From positions 4,436,753-4,500,752 of the forward strand of contig NC_085870.1 of NCBI RefSeq assembly GCF_034702125.1: DNA of 64,000 nt. Direction: 5' to 3'. The translations under genes were made by a program, and so were the position numbers. Shown here in pieces: positions 33,175 through 46,159 of this stretch. Positions within the stretch are counted from its first letter, which is position 1. The number at the start of each line of letters is the position of its first letter. Under the pieces are notes generated by a model. The model was not told where the DNA came from. It ran no database searches and saw only the letters and a list, made by a program, of their open reading frames with translations. This stretch comes from Engraulis encrasicolus. Its lineage: Eukaryota > Chordata > Actinopteri > Clupeiformes > Engraulidae.

Positions 33175-36100
33175 TAATAATAATAATACATTGGCTGCAT
33201 CAAAGTGTACTCTTATGATTATTTCTTTGTTTATGTCATTCCAAATCTGAATATTTATTTGCTTTACTTTTTGAGATGAAAACATAATGTTCAAACACTG
33301 TGGCCTCCTGTCATGCATATTTGTTATTTTGAGACATTTCTGAAATCTCTGTAAAAAGTTCATTAAACACAGCACTCTGGATACTGTTCTTTATTTCTCA
33401 TTACTTTTTTGAAGCTTCAAAAAATAAAAAGGAAAAAATAAGAGTATCCAGTGTGCCGTGTTTAATGAATTTTTTATATTGATCAAGTTTTCCTGCCTTA
33501 CACCTGCACCTGGACAACTGAAAAGTTGTGCACAAGCACTGCCATGTAGCCTACTGTACTTTGATAATTTCTGAAATCTCCTTTAACCTGATTTTTCTTA
33601 CTAGTTTTTTTCCACTTGTGTCACCGTTCCAATGTTTCCCTACACTTTGATGACTTAATGATGTGAATTTGAGGTATCTGTGTTATAAAAGGCAACAATA
33701 GCCGAATGTGAGAGGGCTCAATGAACCCATGGCTTGATATATGAGTACAAAAACACTGCAATGAGTATGCCATGAGTGCTGGCTTCAAAGGGGGATTTGA
33801 AAGGGTAACTGCAGCCAATTTCAACATGCAGTTGTAATGCTCACACTTCCATGGACTTGTCAGTGCCTGAGATTTTTCTTCTTCTTTTCTTCAGCCTTTT
33901 CCGAGATCCTGGTCATTGTAATGGGGGCAGGTGTATGTTTACATTTAAAAAAAAAAAAAAAAACCCATCTTGATTTATTCCCAAAAACATCCAAAAGGTT
34001 ATGGAACATCAGCAGACAACTAGCAAACCATGATACCTTTTGGGGAAATATTTGGAGTAGGCTTGAGATTTTTAAAAATGTAAACAAAAGCTGCCCTCAT
34101 TAGAATAACTCATATCTCGGAAAGGGCTGAGCCAAAAAATGCAGCATCACCGGCTACTGACAAGTCAAGGGTAGCGTGAGCAATACAACAACATATTGAA
34201 ATTGACAGGAGTGCTCCTTTAAAGTCATTCATATAGGCCTACAATGACCACTACATAAGTGACTGAATTCAAATACATGTTTTATAATATTACAATGATC
34301 ACAAATCATGACCTTAAATCTTAGATGTGGTAAATTGAACGAAGTGCTGAATGAGCTATGGATATTAAAACTGACAAGTAAAGCAGTAGCTGATCTTTGT
34401 TACAGTCCATAGTCAAAGTAATGAAGTGCTATTTGATTTCAGGAGTGGAGAATGGTATTGGTAGCTGCAACATGAACACATTAAGGCACAAATACAATCC
34501 CTAACAATTCCGATTGTAACTTTGTGAGTAGGGTTGCCAGATGAAGCTGATGATTTCCAGCCCAAAAAATGCACAAAACCCGCCTAGAAGTACAAAATTC
34601 CGCCCAATTCTATCGAATTCTATGGCAAAAATTGGGCGGGTATTTCTGCTAAATGATTTTTACTCGCACAAGGCCATCCTAAGCAGCCCAATTGGGCAGG
34701 AAACAGCCCAATCTGGCAACACTGTTTGTGAGGAATATTCACCCTGTCATACTATGTGCACTGCCTGTTTTATGGTAATTTAAAGGGACAGTTTGGTCAA
34801 TTTCAACATGCAGTTGTATTGCGCACGCTACCCTTGACTTGTCAGTACCTGGTGATGCCACATTTTTCGGCTCAGCCCTTTCCGAGATATGAGCAATTCT
34901 AATTCTAATTTTTTTTTTAAAAATGAAACATAGGCCAACTCCAAATATTTTCCCAAAAGGTACAGCTGTTTGCTAGTTGTCTGCTGATGTTGTATAACCT
35001 TTTGGATGTTTTTGGGAATTAATTTAAAAAAAAAATTGAAATGTAAACAAAGCGCTGCCCCCATTACAGTGACCAGGTTCTCGGAAAAGACTGAAGAAGA
35101 AGAAGACTCAGGTAATCTCAGGCACTGACAAGTCCAGGGTAGTGTGAGCATTACAACTGCATGTTGAAATTGACCAAACTGTCCCTTTAACCCATTGTCT
35201 TCAAGCACCTTACCTGAATCTATTTTCTACCCTGATTACTGTGCAATAGGTCCTTTTTTTCTTACTTCTACCGTACGTCACAATACTAGATCATAGACGT
35301 ATCTGTTCAATACTCCATTTCTGGTCACGTTACTCTTCTCTACCTCAACTCACAGAGTATAGCCTATGTTTTTTTGCACATTTACCTGCACCTACTAACA
35401 GAATATGTTTTTTGCACAATAGCCTTTTTATTATTTCTTTTCTTTACTTAACCAAAGCAACCTAATGTTATCTACCGGTACAATGTATTGGTTACAGTCC
35501 CTGAGGCACTGAGGGGTTAGGTGTCGTGACCAAGTAGCCTACACTTCAGCCATGATGGAGTTTTCAAGGAGAGGTAATGGTGGGATTCAAACCTGCAGCA
35601 CACTGACCTTAAGGCCACCTCCCTCCCCGACTGTTAGGCCATGGTTCCCATCACTGCAGATAACTTTCTTGCTGTGCACTTACTACTAATGACTAAATCA
35701 TGTTTCTGAGCATAATGAGTGTGTGTGTGTGGGGTGTGGGGACCAAAACGAGTTTTAACCCCTTAGCGCAGAGCCTATGTTATAACCTTGCTGTCACCAA
35801 AATTGTAATAGCTATGTCTTAATCTGTTATGTAAGGCTCTCGGTACTGTCATAGCCATGTTGGTATGATGTCGTTGAGTATTTTCAGCAAATACGTAGTG
35901 AATAGGCCCCCCCGGAGACTCCATCTGCTGTGCAAGGCTATGGTTTTGGTTTGGCCAAATTATAATACTGGCAAGCAGAATTTTGCCCGCACCCCAATTT
36001 ACTATGAACCTCTGCTCTAGTGATGCAATCATCCATTGGTCAGTGCAAAACCATATTAACCCTTCAGCGCACAGCCTATGTTTACCTTACTGTAACCAAA

Positions 36101-37013
36101 ATTTGAATGGCTATGTCTTAATCGGTTACTTAGAGCTCTCAGTAATGTCACAGCAATGTTGTTATGATGTAGTTGAATATTTTCAGCTAATAGTGAATGG
36201 GCCCGCCGGCAACCCCACCTGCACTATAAACAGTTTTTTATATTTTCTTTTAAAAGCCCTTCTAGGGACGGGCATTGGAAATTAGCCAAGGCTATAAATG
36301 CTATGATGCTATCCTGTTGGGCTTGCATAGCCTACATGATGTGTATATCTGTCCCTATCAAATAAACCTAACTGAACTGAACTGAACTAAGAGGCTACAG
36401 AGAGCTTGTAGCTGCAGGATCCTCATGCGCCACCATCTTGTACTTGTATAATGACAATAAAAGCTTTCAATTCAATTCAATTCAAATCTATTATCTTCTT
36501 TTCCATTAACCCATTTTAGCCTAAGCCCTTTTTGGGAAAGGGTACCCTCTGCCTATTAAATCCTAAATATCTCAGCCTCCGAAGCACATACAAACATGAA
36601 ATGAGTTACATTTAAAAGCTAGGACCCTTGTTTTACCTTAGAATGTGTTCATTCAGCTCTAACTTACCCACATTTTTAATAAAACGGCTCAAATCTCAAA
36701 ATCCTGAATGCAGCGTATATGTGCTTCCAGGAGACAATGGGTTAAAGGGCCAGTGATGTTTCAGCAGTAGCACATGTCATGGCGGCACCCCCGTGCCACT
36801 ATTGTATGGATCATTTTTGTTTGTATGTTGTTTTTAATGGACTATCTCAGAAGAATATTAATCGTAGCATATAAACCACCAATTACTAATTAATTTATGG
36901 GCATTAGATGCCGTTGCACCACCTGACATCTGAGCCCAAAAACACGTCTTTGACCCTAAAATATAATCACCAAAGCAGTTGATTTTGCAGTTTGGCATGT
37001 GTGATGCATGTGC
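33175..37013. other. Intergenic interval of repeats
   Basis: No gene seen. It contains two members of a palindromic MITE (33794-34220 and 34784-35186), a minus-strand tRNA-derived SINE (about 35450-35645), two copies of the CGCAGAGCCTATGTTATAAC repeat (35759-35945, 36059-36240), a (CTGAA)n tail (36372-36390), and a copy of the CCATTTTAGCCTAAGCCC repeat (36508-36745). Confidence 0.6.
34784..35186. mobile_element. Palindromic MITE, AGGGACAGTTTGGTCAA ends
   Basis: AGGGACAGTTTGGTCAATTT at one end and AAATTGACCAAACTGTCCCT at the other, in a TTAA context, with mirrored ACATGCAGTTGTA arms. A more diverged copy lies at 33794-34220. Family A also ends AGGGACA and sits at TTAA, so the two families may share a transposase. 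Confidence 0.75.
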
Positions 37014-37419
37014 TGCAATCATTGAGAGTAAATAGAATGGAGGCCAAAATTCTATTTCATTGTTGAAGCCAAGTTGGAGCCCATAGAACTAATACATTGT
37101 ATTATTTCTATGGTTGGAGCCAAGGTTGGACCCAAAAAGACCAGAAAATGGCCAAATCCCATTCATTCCTATGAGAGACATAAAACCCTGTATCTCCCTT
37201 AAATGCCACTCCAGGGGGATCATTTTTCGCTCAACTAGTAGGTCCCCTTGCTCTCCAACTTACCAGGGTGGTCTTTTTTTGTGGTGAAGTTTTATTTTAG
37301 AGAGATATTAAAGTTAAATTGACCAATGAGCATCAGAAGATGGTTTGATTGACAGTTGGGATTCTTTTCAGTCAGGCGCACGCTGAGAGGGCCGTCGTCA
37401 TGACTACTACTTGGCTGTG

Positions 37420-40040
37420 CGTGCCTAGGCTGGGACTGGGAAATCTTGTCTATCTGTGTGTTGCTCCTGATATTATACTTTCATAAACTTTGAACATCAA
37501 CTCGATCGATTGATCTACTGTTGCCATTGTTTGGCCATCTCCTTGTGAAGTCGGGTGTACTTATCGGTACTCTGAGCTGGAGCGCTGATGTTTAGGTAAG
37601 TAAAATGAAACATTTTATTACAGTTGTTTGACCAACATGACTGACAAACTTGTTTGCATAGCAAAATACATTGACTTAAATAACACTGTGGTCATAGTAA
37701 TAGCCATAATATGGCGGGCAAATACATTGTGGCATGTGCCTCAAGTTTTGTTTTTTTGTTTTTAAGCGCTGTCAGCGAGACATGTTGAGTGTAATGATGC
37801 TAAGACTAGCTCTATTATTGCATCGTGTCTCCATCAAACATGCCATTAAAGTGACTTGGCATCTGTCGGTCTGTAAGTAACTTCTAACATGAATAATGTT
37901 TAATGTAAGTATATAAGCAAACTGTGTTTCTTTGACGTACATTGGGTTTAGTGTAGACTTAATCAGTTCTACTGCAGAGTAGCAGGTGCAAATCTGTTTT
38001 ATTTAGACATCCTTGGTTCGTGTCTATGCTAACTAATTCACCTCAGCATGCTACATGCACCTCAGACTTTACACAAAAGTTGGTGAAGGTAAATTTCAAG
38101 CTCATTTAGTAATCCAGGGCATTGGTGGTGGTGGATTGTTTGCTGACATACTATTTGTTCGTAGAAGTTGTGGTGGCATAACATTATTTCCAATCAGGAC
38201 TTAGGCGTCAGGTGACTTGCCTGACTGACTGGGTTTGTTTATTTCACATCCCAAGCCTAGCTAGAAGTTAAATAGCAAAACCGTAACATTGCACAGGTGA
38301 CAGGTTAGATAGTTTTGCTTGTCATCATTTCACTATAATTTCATTTCAGCGGATAGTCTGAGCACATAAACTAGAATAGTTCTAGGTTTGTGGCGTACAC
38401 CTGCAAAATGCATCATTCCTCAGTTATTGTTCATATTGTAGGGTGACTCAGTTAGCAGAATTTATGTTGAGACATTGCTTAATATAATTCGCGGAGGTCA
38501 TTTTCATACCGCGAAATTTTGCGCGAGCAACCGGGAGATTATAGTTTAATGTTTTATCTGTCGTCTTAATATTGTGCATATTCATCCTTAGGCTGTTGAC
38601 ATGTGAAAGTTGAATGTTTGATACCCACATGCTGAAGTTAGATGTTTGTCATTGTGCTGCATGTGGACGGTACCGTTTTGTCTGTAAAACTATGGACGCC
38701 AATTACATGCCATCGTTCCTCTTAGGAGTAATGTTCTCCCTTGTGATGTTTTCTGTCATTGCAGATGCGATGTCCCAACAAGAATCACAGCACATTTCTC
38801 CTTGGGAACTCAAGAGCCTAGGAGGTACTGTAAATTGCCTTGTGAATGTGATCTTTAGTAATTTTTCAAATACTACCTTTACAATATGCTTCCTGACCCT
38901 AGACCTGAGATCCAATTCCTCTGTACAGCTATTATTGTTATAATTAATAAAATACAAGACTATTGTCCATATCCATGGCTGTAGCATACAGGTCGAGTGC
39001 CATTCAATGAAATATACCTCATACAGTATCTATTTACTGGATATTCATACCATGCTGACATGTTTTTTAACCCCAAAACCTGCCACTAATATACAAGTTA
39101 TTAAAGTTGTTTGTATACAAAATGGATATTGTTCTCATTACCCTCCATGTGCCTTTTTTTGTTCCTGTCTGAACAGTACACCTCAGCAGGCACACCAGAG
39201 AAGGACCACTCCTGGATAAGGATTTGAGCCACTGCCACGACTGCCATCTCTACACTATATTACACACGTGAGTCATTATCACAAGCCTGGTTCTAGCAAT
39301 CCATAGCCTTGCGCTGTGTGGCTCTTATGAGGCGAAGATAAACAAAATGTAACCAAGTGATTTGTATGATGTCCCAAGCATAACAAACCTAACACATCAG
39401 CAAGTGAGACTGAAATTAGGCCTACACTTAGATGTTAGTTTTTTAAAAGTTTTTTACATTATGCTTCCTGATTCTATACCTAAGACCTATTTCCCGAGTA
39501 AAGCGATCACCCTCATATGTTTGTGTATAGTAATAAAATATAACTGGTACTATATCCACTGCTGTGTGTTTCAGGCCAGCAGATGTGGGAGGTGGTGATC
39601 AACGTGACCCGTCAGCAGGTGGAGGACTTCCACGGCCCCGCGGACTACTGATTACTGTGTGTGGCCTAGAGCCACCATCCGCGTCGCCCGTAAGTTTCAT
39701 CTGTCTTTCACGGCTTTTGGTCCATAACATCATATTACAATTAGCTACAACAGGCAGAACTAAGCCTCTTATTCAGAGGCCACTGGGCCTTTGTTCAGAC
39801 ACCTGACTATCTGAACTGTCTAAAATAATTTGTCAACCCTTTCTCTTGCTCTTTTCAGAACATGGACAAACCAAATCTGACAGTGCCCATCATCAGCTGC
39901 TGTGACGGGCCTTCCATGGTGTTGCTGTGGTTATTGCAAGGACAAACAAAAACTGTTTTGTTTGGTTTATACAAACCAAAACAATATGTAAATAAACTAC
40001 ACAATTTGTACTGCTAAATCCTGAAATTGTAAGTAGTTAT
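37420..40040 (+). other. Putative five-exon transcription unit of unknown function
   Basis: I do not recognise this gene. Canonical junctions occur in order: exon 1 ends TTTAG|GTAAGT (37595); exon 2 is 38765-38824 (TTGCAG|...GAG|GTACTG); exon 3 is 39177-39267 (GAACAG|...CAC|GTGAGT); exon 4 is 39575-39689 (TTTCAG|...CCC|GTAAGT); exon 5 starts at 39859 (TTTTCAG|). AATAAA is at 39991. The start of exon 1 is not determined. It may be a spliced non-coding RNA or a small protein gene; it lies inside an inverted-repeat-bounded element. Confidence 0.5.
38770..40017 (+). CDS. Hypothetical 139-residue frame across four exons
   Basis: Joining 38770-38824, 39177-39267, 39575-39689 and 39859-40017 gives one open frame of 420 nt ([18 protein letters not shown] ... 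NKLHNLYC, stop TAA) with no stop at any junction. No domain, signal peptide or transmembrane segment is evident. Points against coding: an out-of-frame ATG at 38765 precedes the start, the AATAAA lies 19 bases before the stop, and in exon 4 a different frame ([18 protein letters not shown], then stop) has strongly G/C-ending codons and looks more protein-like. I give this a low confidence as a protein; the splice pattern itself is better supported. Confidence 0.3.
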
Positions 40041-41850
40041 TAAGTAATGCCTGTGTGCGTTTGTATTAAGCACTATATAAAAATACATTACACATACGAA
40101 AAACCTGTTCTGGCCTTTTCTGTTCAGCATTATGAGAAGTCAAATGGTAAAAGCATGTTAATATACAGGTCTCAAGCACAAGAAACATTGGGATGATAAT
40201 AGTAAGTGTTTATTTAAAAAAGAAACAAGTTAAACGTCAACACGACGCATGACGTACATGTATATAGGGGTTCTTCTTGTGTTGTTGGTCACCACATTGC
40301 TTCAGGGATTGAAAGCAGTACTATGTATTACTTAAGTCATATTGGTTGAGACATGAGGTACGTTTAATGAAATGTAAATGACTTATTAAATGGAGGATAA
40401 AGGGCTGGAGCTGGAGCTCGCTGGCAGGTTCCATCTTCATGATCGCCACACACCCATCTGAATGAACAAATATGAAGAAAATAAACCAGGAAGTTTTAAT
40501 CAGGAAGCTTTGGTACCATGGTGTATGAAAATAGCTGGATAGCTGTTTTGTCTGTGGGATGTTCAAACATATACAAACACACCACATCATTTAAAAAATG
40601 TCATACATGCTTTAACAACCGTTGCACATAAAGGTAATTCACTCCAATGTCACTTCATGTTCTACTTCAGTAATTCTAGTGACAAATATCTTTGTAATAG
40701 CTGTACATTGGCATTTTCTGACACCGATTTAGGAGTAGTGTGTGTTGACCTTTCATATCTGTTTAGCTACTATACACCACCGTCAGGATACTGTGTGTGG
40801 TGGGCTAGAAATTAAATACAGGGCACATCAAGATTTCTGGTGGCACTTCAAATTGGCCTATACAAAGCCTACACATCTGATGATGAATTACTGGAGTCTA
40901 TGCTGTGGATAGCTGGTAAATGCATTAAGTACGTGGGGGTCAATTAATCTGATCTTGAACATATTTTGAAGAACATGCCCACAGACATGGCAGCACAAGA
41001 ACGTAGGCTATTGCTTTCAATCAAAACACAACGTCGACGTTATGTCCTGCTTTGAGTGATCACCAGCCTACTTGTTTTACTAACTATAGTCGCAGATTGC
41101 ATTGTAAGACTGTCCAACTTGTATGCAATAGTCATTTTTTTTTTCCTGTCATAACGTATCAATTACAACGTGATGAAGTGGGTGACATGAGGATGGGACT
41201 CGCTAGCTAAGCTAATATTACTCAAGTGCTATTGTAAACTACCCTTCAAGATTTCATTACCGTTATGTATTGATATTCGCCACACTTATTGATCAGCAGG
41301 TTTTTAATGGGTTATGTTTCAGTGAAAATCAAGGTTTCTTTATTGACACTTACCAGTCGCACAGCCGAAAAGTGGGTTGGTTCAGTAGCACCCTCGCAGC
41401 GTGATATTAATTTTTCACCCTTGTGGGAGGGGCGGGACATGACTTGAACTGAGCATTCTCTGATTGGGTGTTTTGTTGTCCAATCAGCACCTGCGTTGGC
41501 GTTGCTAAGGTGGAATGTAAGGTGGAATGTTCCCAAATCTGGCTTCAAAGCGTTGAATGGCAAATAGCGTTGATTTGGCGTCCATTCTATTTACTGTCAA
41601 TGGCTGCAATATATAGTGATATTAAAATAATGTTGCACGAGACAAGAATAGCACTAGCCAGAAGATATCACACCATTCAGAATATATGTGCTTGTGGATC
41701 ATTCATTTAGGATATATTATCGGTTCAGCGTCAGCTTTCTCAGGGCTATGAATTAGTTGTCTACATAAACAAATGGATGATGACCTACTGTATTCTCACT
41801 TGTCACCAGCCCCCTCAACACCTGTTGTTTACTGCAGTACTCACAAACAT

Positions 41851-41852
<2 letters not shown>
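40041..41852. other. Interval without recognised genes
   Basis: Nothing coding seen. It contains the right inverted-repeat end of the 37-41.6 kb element and, before it, a CCAATCAG / GATTGGGTG inverted motif. Confidence 0.5.
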
Positions 41853-42100
<248 letters not shown>

Positions 42101-42491
42101 CATGCCTATATTAATCGATAGGGAGAGGGCCGAAATCTCATTGCTGGAAAATCTGACAAGGGAAGCGTATCTTAGGCCTAGTGCTCAACAATGCATTTTT
42201 AAAAAATTGACTTTTAGGAAATATTGTTTCTCCGTAAAAGTAACTCCGAAAAGTGGTTATTATTCATCATGTTTACTTATTTTTATTTACGTTATTATTA
42301 CATCAAACACAAATTGAGTGCACTACACTTGTAACACTTTAAATCATAATTCATGGAAGATTTACTGCTGTTTTAATTGATGTTGACTTAACGCTTTTGA
42401 TGAGACAAATCTTTGGGCTTTACAGTTTATATGCTTTAAGACAAGCTGTTGTTGTCTTCGCACTGCAGCTCGACTGTGGGGGCACTGGGTG

Positions 42492-43807
42492 ATGAATCTG
42501 ACTGGTAGGGATGGCTTTGAGGAGGCCTTAGTGAAAAACATTGTCATCGTGGCCATGGGTATTGCAATCAATTGGATCAATGGGATCATAGTTTTGACTT
42601 TCTTCAGGAACTCTGTTTTCCGATGTGAAACCAGATACATCCTGTATATGAACCTGGTGGTAAATGACATGACCATGATATTTTTCTCGGTGGCACTTTA
42701 CGTGTTGACTTACGCCGTCTCGTCTGTCAACCTGGCCGGGTGTTGCGCCCTGGTTGTCATCGGCACGACCACGCACATGAACACCCCCATCATCCTGACT
42801 GGCATGGCCATCGAGCGCTATATCGCCATCTGCAAGCCTCTCCACCACGCTCAGATCTGCACCGTGCGCAGGACCTACGCCCTCATCGGCCTCACCTGGG
42901 GCGCCGGGCTCGGACCCGCTCTAATCGACGTCTTCATTTCCTTATCCGTCCAGCCAGACACCTTCCTCTACTCCTCGGTGGCGCTGTGTCACCCGCTCAT
43001 CATTTACAACACCCGCATGCACGCGGACAAGGTGCAGGTGTGGTAAAAAAATTATTCTTATATGATTCTTATGTAGATTCTTATATGTAGGCCTACATGT
43101 ATATGCAGGAATATGGATGTATATGTATGTGACTATATATATATATTTCCAGTGTGTAAGTATTGTAATCTGTGCCTGAGTGAAGGGGGCCTGTCTCTGA
43201 AGTGGGGCCAGGCTAATTTGCACAGATGAGCCGAATGGGCTTCCTAACCAGAGATATCACAGAGAATGATGTCTCTTGCTAAGACGACTCCTGCTCCATT
43301 TTGGAGCAGTAATAAATCTGCAGAAAACTCACCGGATCAAAAGTGCCTGTCTGACATTTATGGAAAAACCCCACACAGGTGTTGCAGGGCTTGTACATGT
43401 CGTTAGTGTGGCTGACGCTGCTCTACACCTACCTGCGGGTGTTCCTCGCGGCTCGGGCGGCCACGGCGGACGCGGCCTCGGCCAAGAAGGCCCAGAGTAC
43501 CATCCTGCTGCACGGAGCCCAGCTGATCCTCTGCATGCTGTCCTACACCACGCCGTACATCAACAAGGCCTTCATACCGCTGTTTCCGGCTCAGCGCACC
43601 ATCATCATGTTCCTGGGCTACTTGATCACCTCCATCATACCCAGGCTGCTCAGTCCTCTCATATACAGTATTAGGGACAGGAAGTTTGCCAAGTGCATGT
43701 CGCAGTACTACACTTGTAAAGTGAATATGGGCCTATCAAAGGGCCATGGGAAGAGGAGGAGGATGAGCCCGCCTTCTAGCAAGAAAGTTGGTTCACTGAA
43801 ATGTTAA
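42492..43807 (+). CDS. Odorant receptor, or131-2-like, two coding exons (receptor 5)
   Basis: A 324-residue 7-TM receptor. Exon 1 (42492-43037) starts MNLTGRDGFEEALVKN, 23 bp after an acceptor (CACTGCAG, 42468), and runs to the end of loop 2 (ADKVQ). Exon 2 (43379-43807) starts VLQGLYMSLVWL and holds TM5 to TM7, with LLHGAQLILCMLSY in TM6, PRLLSPLIYSIRD in TM7 and a basic Ser-rich tail ending KKVGSLKC. The join is phase 0 and matches receptor 4 without a gap (KAQVVQAMYMSFVW versus KVQVLQGLYMSLVW). The 341-bp intron is an LTR copy related to intron 2 of receptor 2 but at a different codon. Unspliced reading stops almost at once (VQVW, TAA), losing TM5 to TM7. The coding frame is otherwise undamaged, which favours a working gene if the LTR is spliced. 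Confidence 0.8.
43039..43375 (+). mobile_element. Solo-LTR-like element acting as the intron of receptor 5
   Basis: TGTGGTAAAA...ACCCCACA flanked by CAGG (43035-43038, 43376-43379). It aligns with 9328-9729 over nearly its whole length (TATATGATTCTTATGTAGAT, AGATATCACAGAGAATGATG, GCAGTAATAAATCTGCAG, GTGCCTGTCTGACATT) but lacks about 65 bp around the TATA-like box. The predicted intron is 43038-43378, with CTGAC about 27 nt before the acceptor. Confidence 0.8.
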
Positions 43808-43951
43808 ATTCATGGGATTATGTTTTAGAAGTTGTGAGAAGATGCAGTGAAATTAAGAAATCAAGTAGGTAGCAGGCTTCACTCAGGTTTCTTGATAACT
43901 TTTATGGGTGCTGTCCCAAATACATACGTAGAATCAAAGAAAAGGGGGGCG

Positions 43952-44063
43952 CACCTTGCATCAATTTTTTCTTCTTTATTTTTGTGCACAGACGCGCTGA
44001 GGAAGGCACACGCCGAAACGCGTCTGTGCACAAAAATAAAGAAGAAAAAATTGATGCAAGGTG
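43952..44063. repeat. Perfect 45-bp-arm hairpin downstream of receptor 5
   Basis: The left arm 43952-43996 (CACCTTGCATCAATTTTTTC...GACGCG) and right arm 44019-44063 are exact reverse complements; the 22-base loop holds GAGGAAGGCACACGCCGAAA. It starts 144 bp after the receptor 5 stop, so it may lie in the 3' UTR. Related hairpins occur at 31743 and, weaker, at 15295 and 60360. Confidence 0.9.
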
Positions 44064-46159
44064 AAATTAAGAAACAAATGTTTAAAATGGCCAGGCTAAA
44101 TCTGCAGTGAACATGTGTGATGGTTGTTTTTTTTTTCATTTTGGGCTATGCTTTATGAAAACTGAATGTGTAGGCTACTATATTTCTGGAGCAATATAGC
44201 CACTGGTGGGCCCTGAAGGTATTCCAAGTGGGCCTTGAAATCATTTTCTACAAATTATAATCATATTTTGGTGTGTGTTGTTATTGATTTATTTGAGTTT
44301 TATTCTTTATTGGGTCAGAAGTGGGCCCTGAACATTTGTGACAATTTCGAGTGGGCCCCACGTTGGAAAAGGTTGGGAACCCCTGTTCTGGAGTTTATCA
44401 CCAGGGTCGCTGGCAGCTTTTGCTGGGCCCAGGACAAAGTCATCTGAAAGGGCCCCCTACCCAATACATACAACGTAATGGGGACCCAATTCTGGGGGGC
44501 CCCCTCTCCCCGGGCCCGGGATAACATACCCATTTGCCCCCCTCTTTCAGTGGGCCTGGTGCTCACAACAGTTTCACTAAAGATTCTTGATTTCTTGAGT
44601 TTGTAACTGCTTATGTGAAACTAACCACACCTCGACACATATAGCCGAGGGCCTATGTTGCACAGAGTGGTGTTTTATTATTACTGCACAGGAAGTTTTG
44701 CTACCTTGATTCTCTTGCCAATATTTTGTGTTTAACTATATGGAGTTATGCATGAAAGGAAAGCTGTATACAGCAAATGTAATGTACGATGCTAATGCAT
44801 AGGCCTACTGTATATTCATTGATGTATCATTTTGAAATATATTTTCTAATTTCATGTTAAAGAGCGTGGTATGATGACGGCTTTTTTGCTGCACAGCAAC
44901 TGGTGGGAAGTATTAGTTACCGGTCTGTACCAGTTGGAGAAATAAACAATTCGAAAGACACTATGTAAAGTGGTGCACTTGTTTCAAAAGTCATACTTTC
45001 AGGAGAATATGACAAAAATGATAGACATCTGCGCACTGCAAGAGGATTTAGGATGTACAACGTTTTGACCCATCAGGGTTTTCATCAGGCAATGTTTTCA
45101 TCTTAGATAAGACTTTCAATTATAGTTGCAGACAGTGTGCAGACTTCTATTCTCCCTCTTGACAGACTTGGCCCCACAGCTGCTCTCAGTGAGGCGGTAT
45201 GTCAAAAACAAGGGACTGGATCTGGAGCCTGACTTGTACTGTATAGGATGTGTATGCTGGGAATGGTGGCTAGAGGAGGGGATGTATGCAATGCTTTCTG
45301 TGTGTATTTATGTTTTGAGCTATTGAGTGAATGTACATTTATGTTACATGGTGAGATCAAAGACAAATGTCATGCTTGCATGACAATAAAGCCTATTCTA
45401 TTCTATTCTATTCTATTCTATTCTATTCTATACATTTACTCTTTCACTCAAGACAAAATAACATGGTAACAATTGCTGCTATACTTTGTTGAACAAATAC
45501 GTAACACATGTAACTACAGCAATGTTAAAGGGAAGCAAACAAATAAACTACCCTGACAAGGTCAAATGGCTACAAATAAACTACCCTGACAAGGTCAAAT
45601 GGCTGCAAAACCTCTTAACCTCCTCCCCTTAGGGCAGTCATGGGTAAACGGTTAGGGTGTCAGACTTGTATCCCAAAGGTTGCTGGTTCGACTCCAGATC
45701 CGCCAGGTTAGTGGGGGGAGTAATTAACCAGTGCTCTCCCCCATCCTCCTCCATGACTGAGGTACCCTGATCATTGGTACCGCCCTGCTGCACTGCTTCC
45801 TTGGGGTGCCATTGGGGGCTGCCCCCTTGCACGGGTGAGGCATAAATGCAATTTCGTTGTGTACAGTGTGTATTGCGCACCTGTGTGCTGTGGAGTTCTG
45901 TGTCACAATGACAATGACAATGGGAGTTGGAGTTTCCCAATTGGGCTTTCACGCTTTCACTTCACAAACAGCATACTGCCCCCCAGTGGTACGTGACGGG
46001 TCATGCAAGAGATTGCAGTATACTCTTTTGCTGCCTTACAGTTCACATAAAACCGGATTGGGATTTCTTATGCAGTTATGGAACCAAAACAAACGAAAAC
46101 AAACCAACCAAATAAATAAACAAACACGCAAACAACATCAGAGCAGAGCACTTGTTTAA
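44064..46159. other. Intergenic interval with SINE and tail repeats
   Basis: No gene. It contains hAT-fragment-like GTGGGCCCTGAA blocks (44200-44560), a hairpin-type GACCCATCAGGGTTTTCATC repeat (45010-45140), an (ATTCT)n tail (45396-45430) and a tRNA-derived SINE with a GGTTCGACTCC B-box (about 45639-45925). Confidence 0.55.

Larger units (their letters stand above)
37014..41607. mobile_element. About 4.6-kb segment bounded by inverted repeats
   Basis: Left TGCAATCATTGAGAGTAAAT...GAATGGAGGCC (from 37014) is mirrored at the right as GGCGTCCATTCTATTTACTG...AATGGCTGCA (to 41607), with further matching of GAAGCCA / TGGCTTC inside. I found no clear target duplication and no transposase, so the ends are approximate. 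It encloses the multi-exon unit described separately. Confidence 0.55.
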
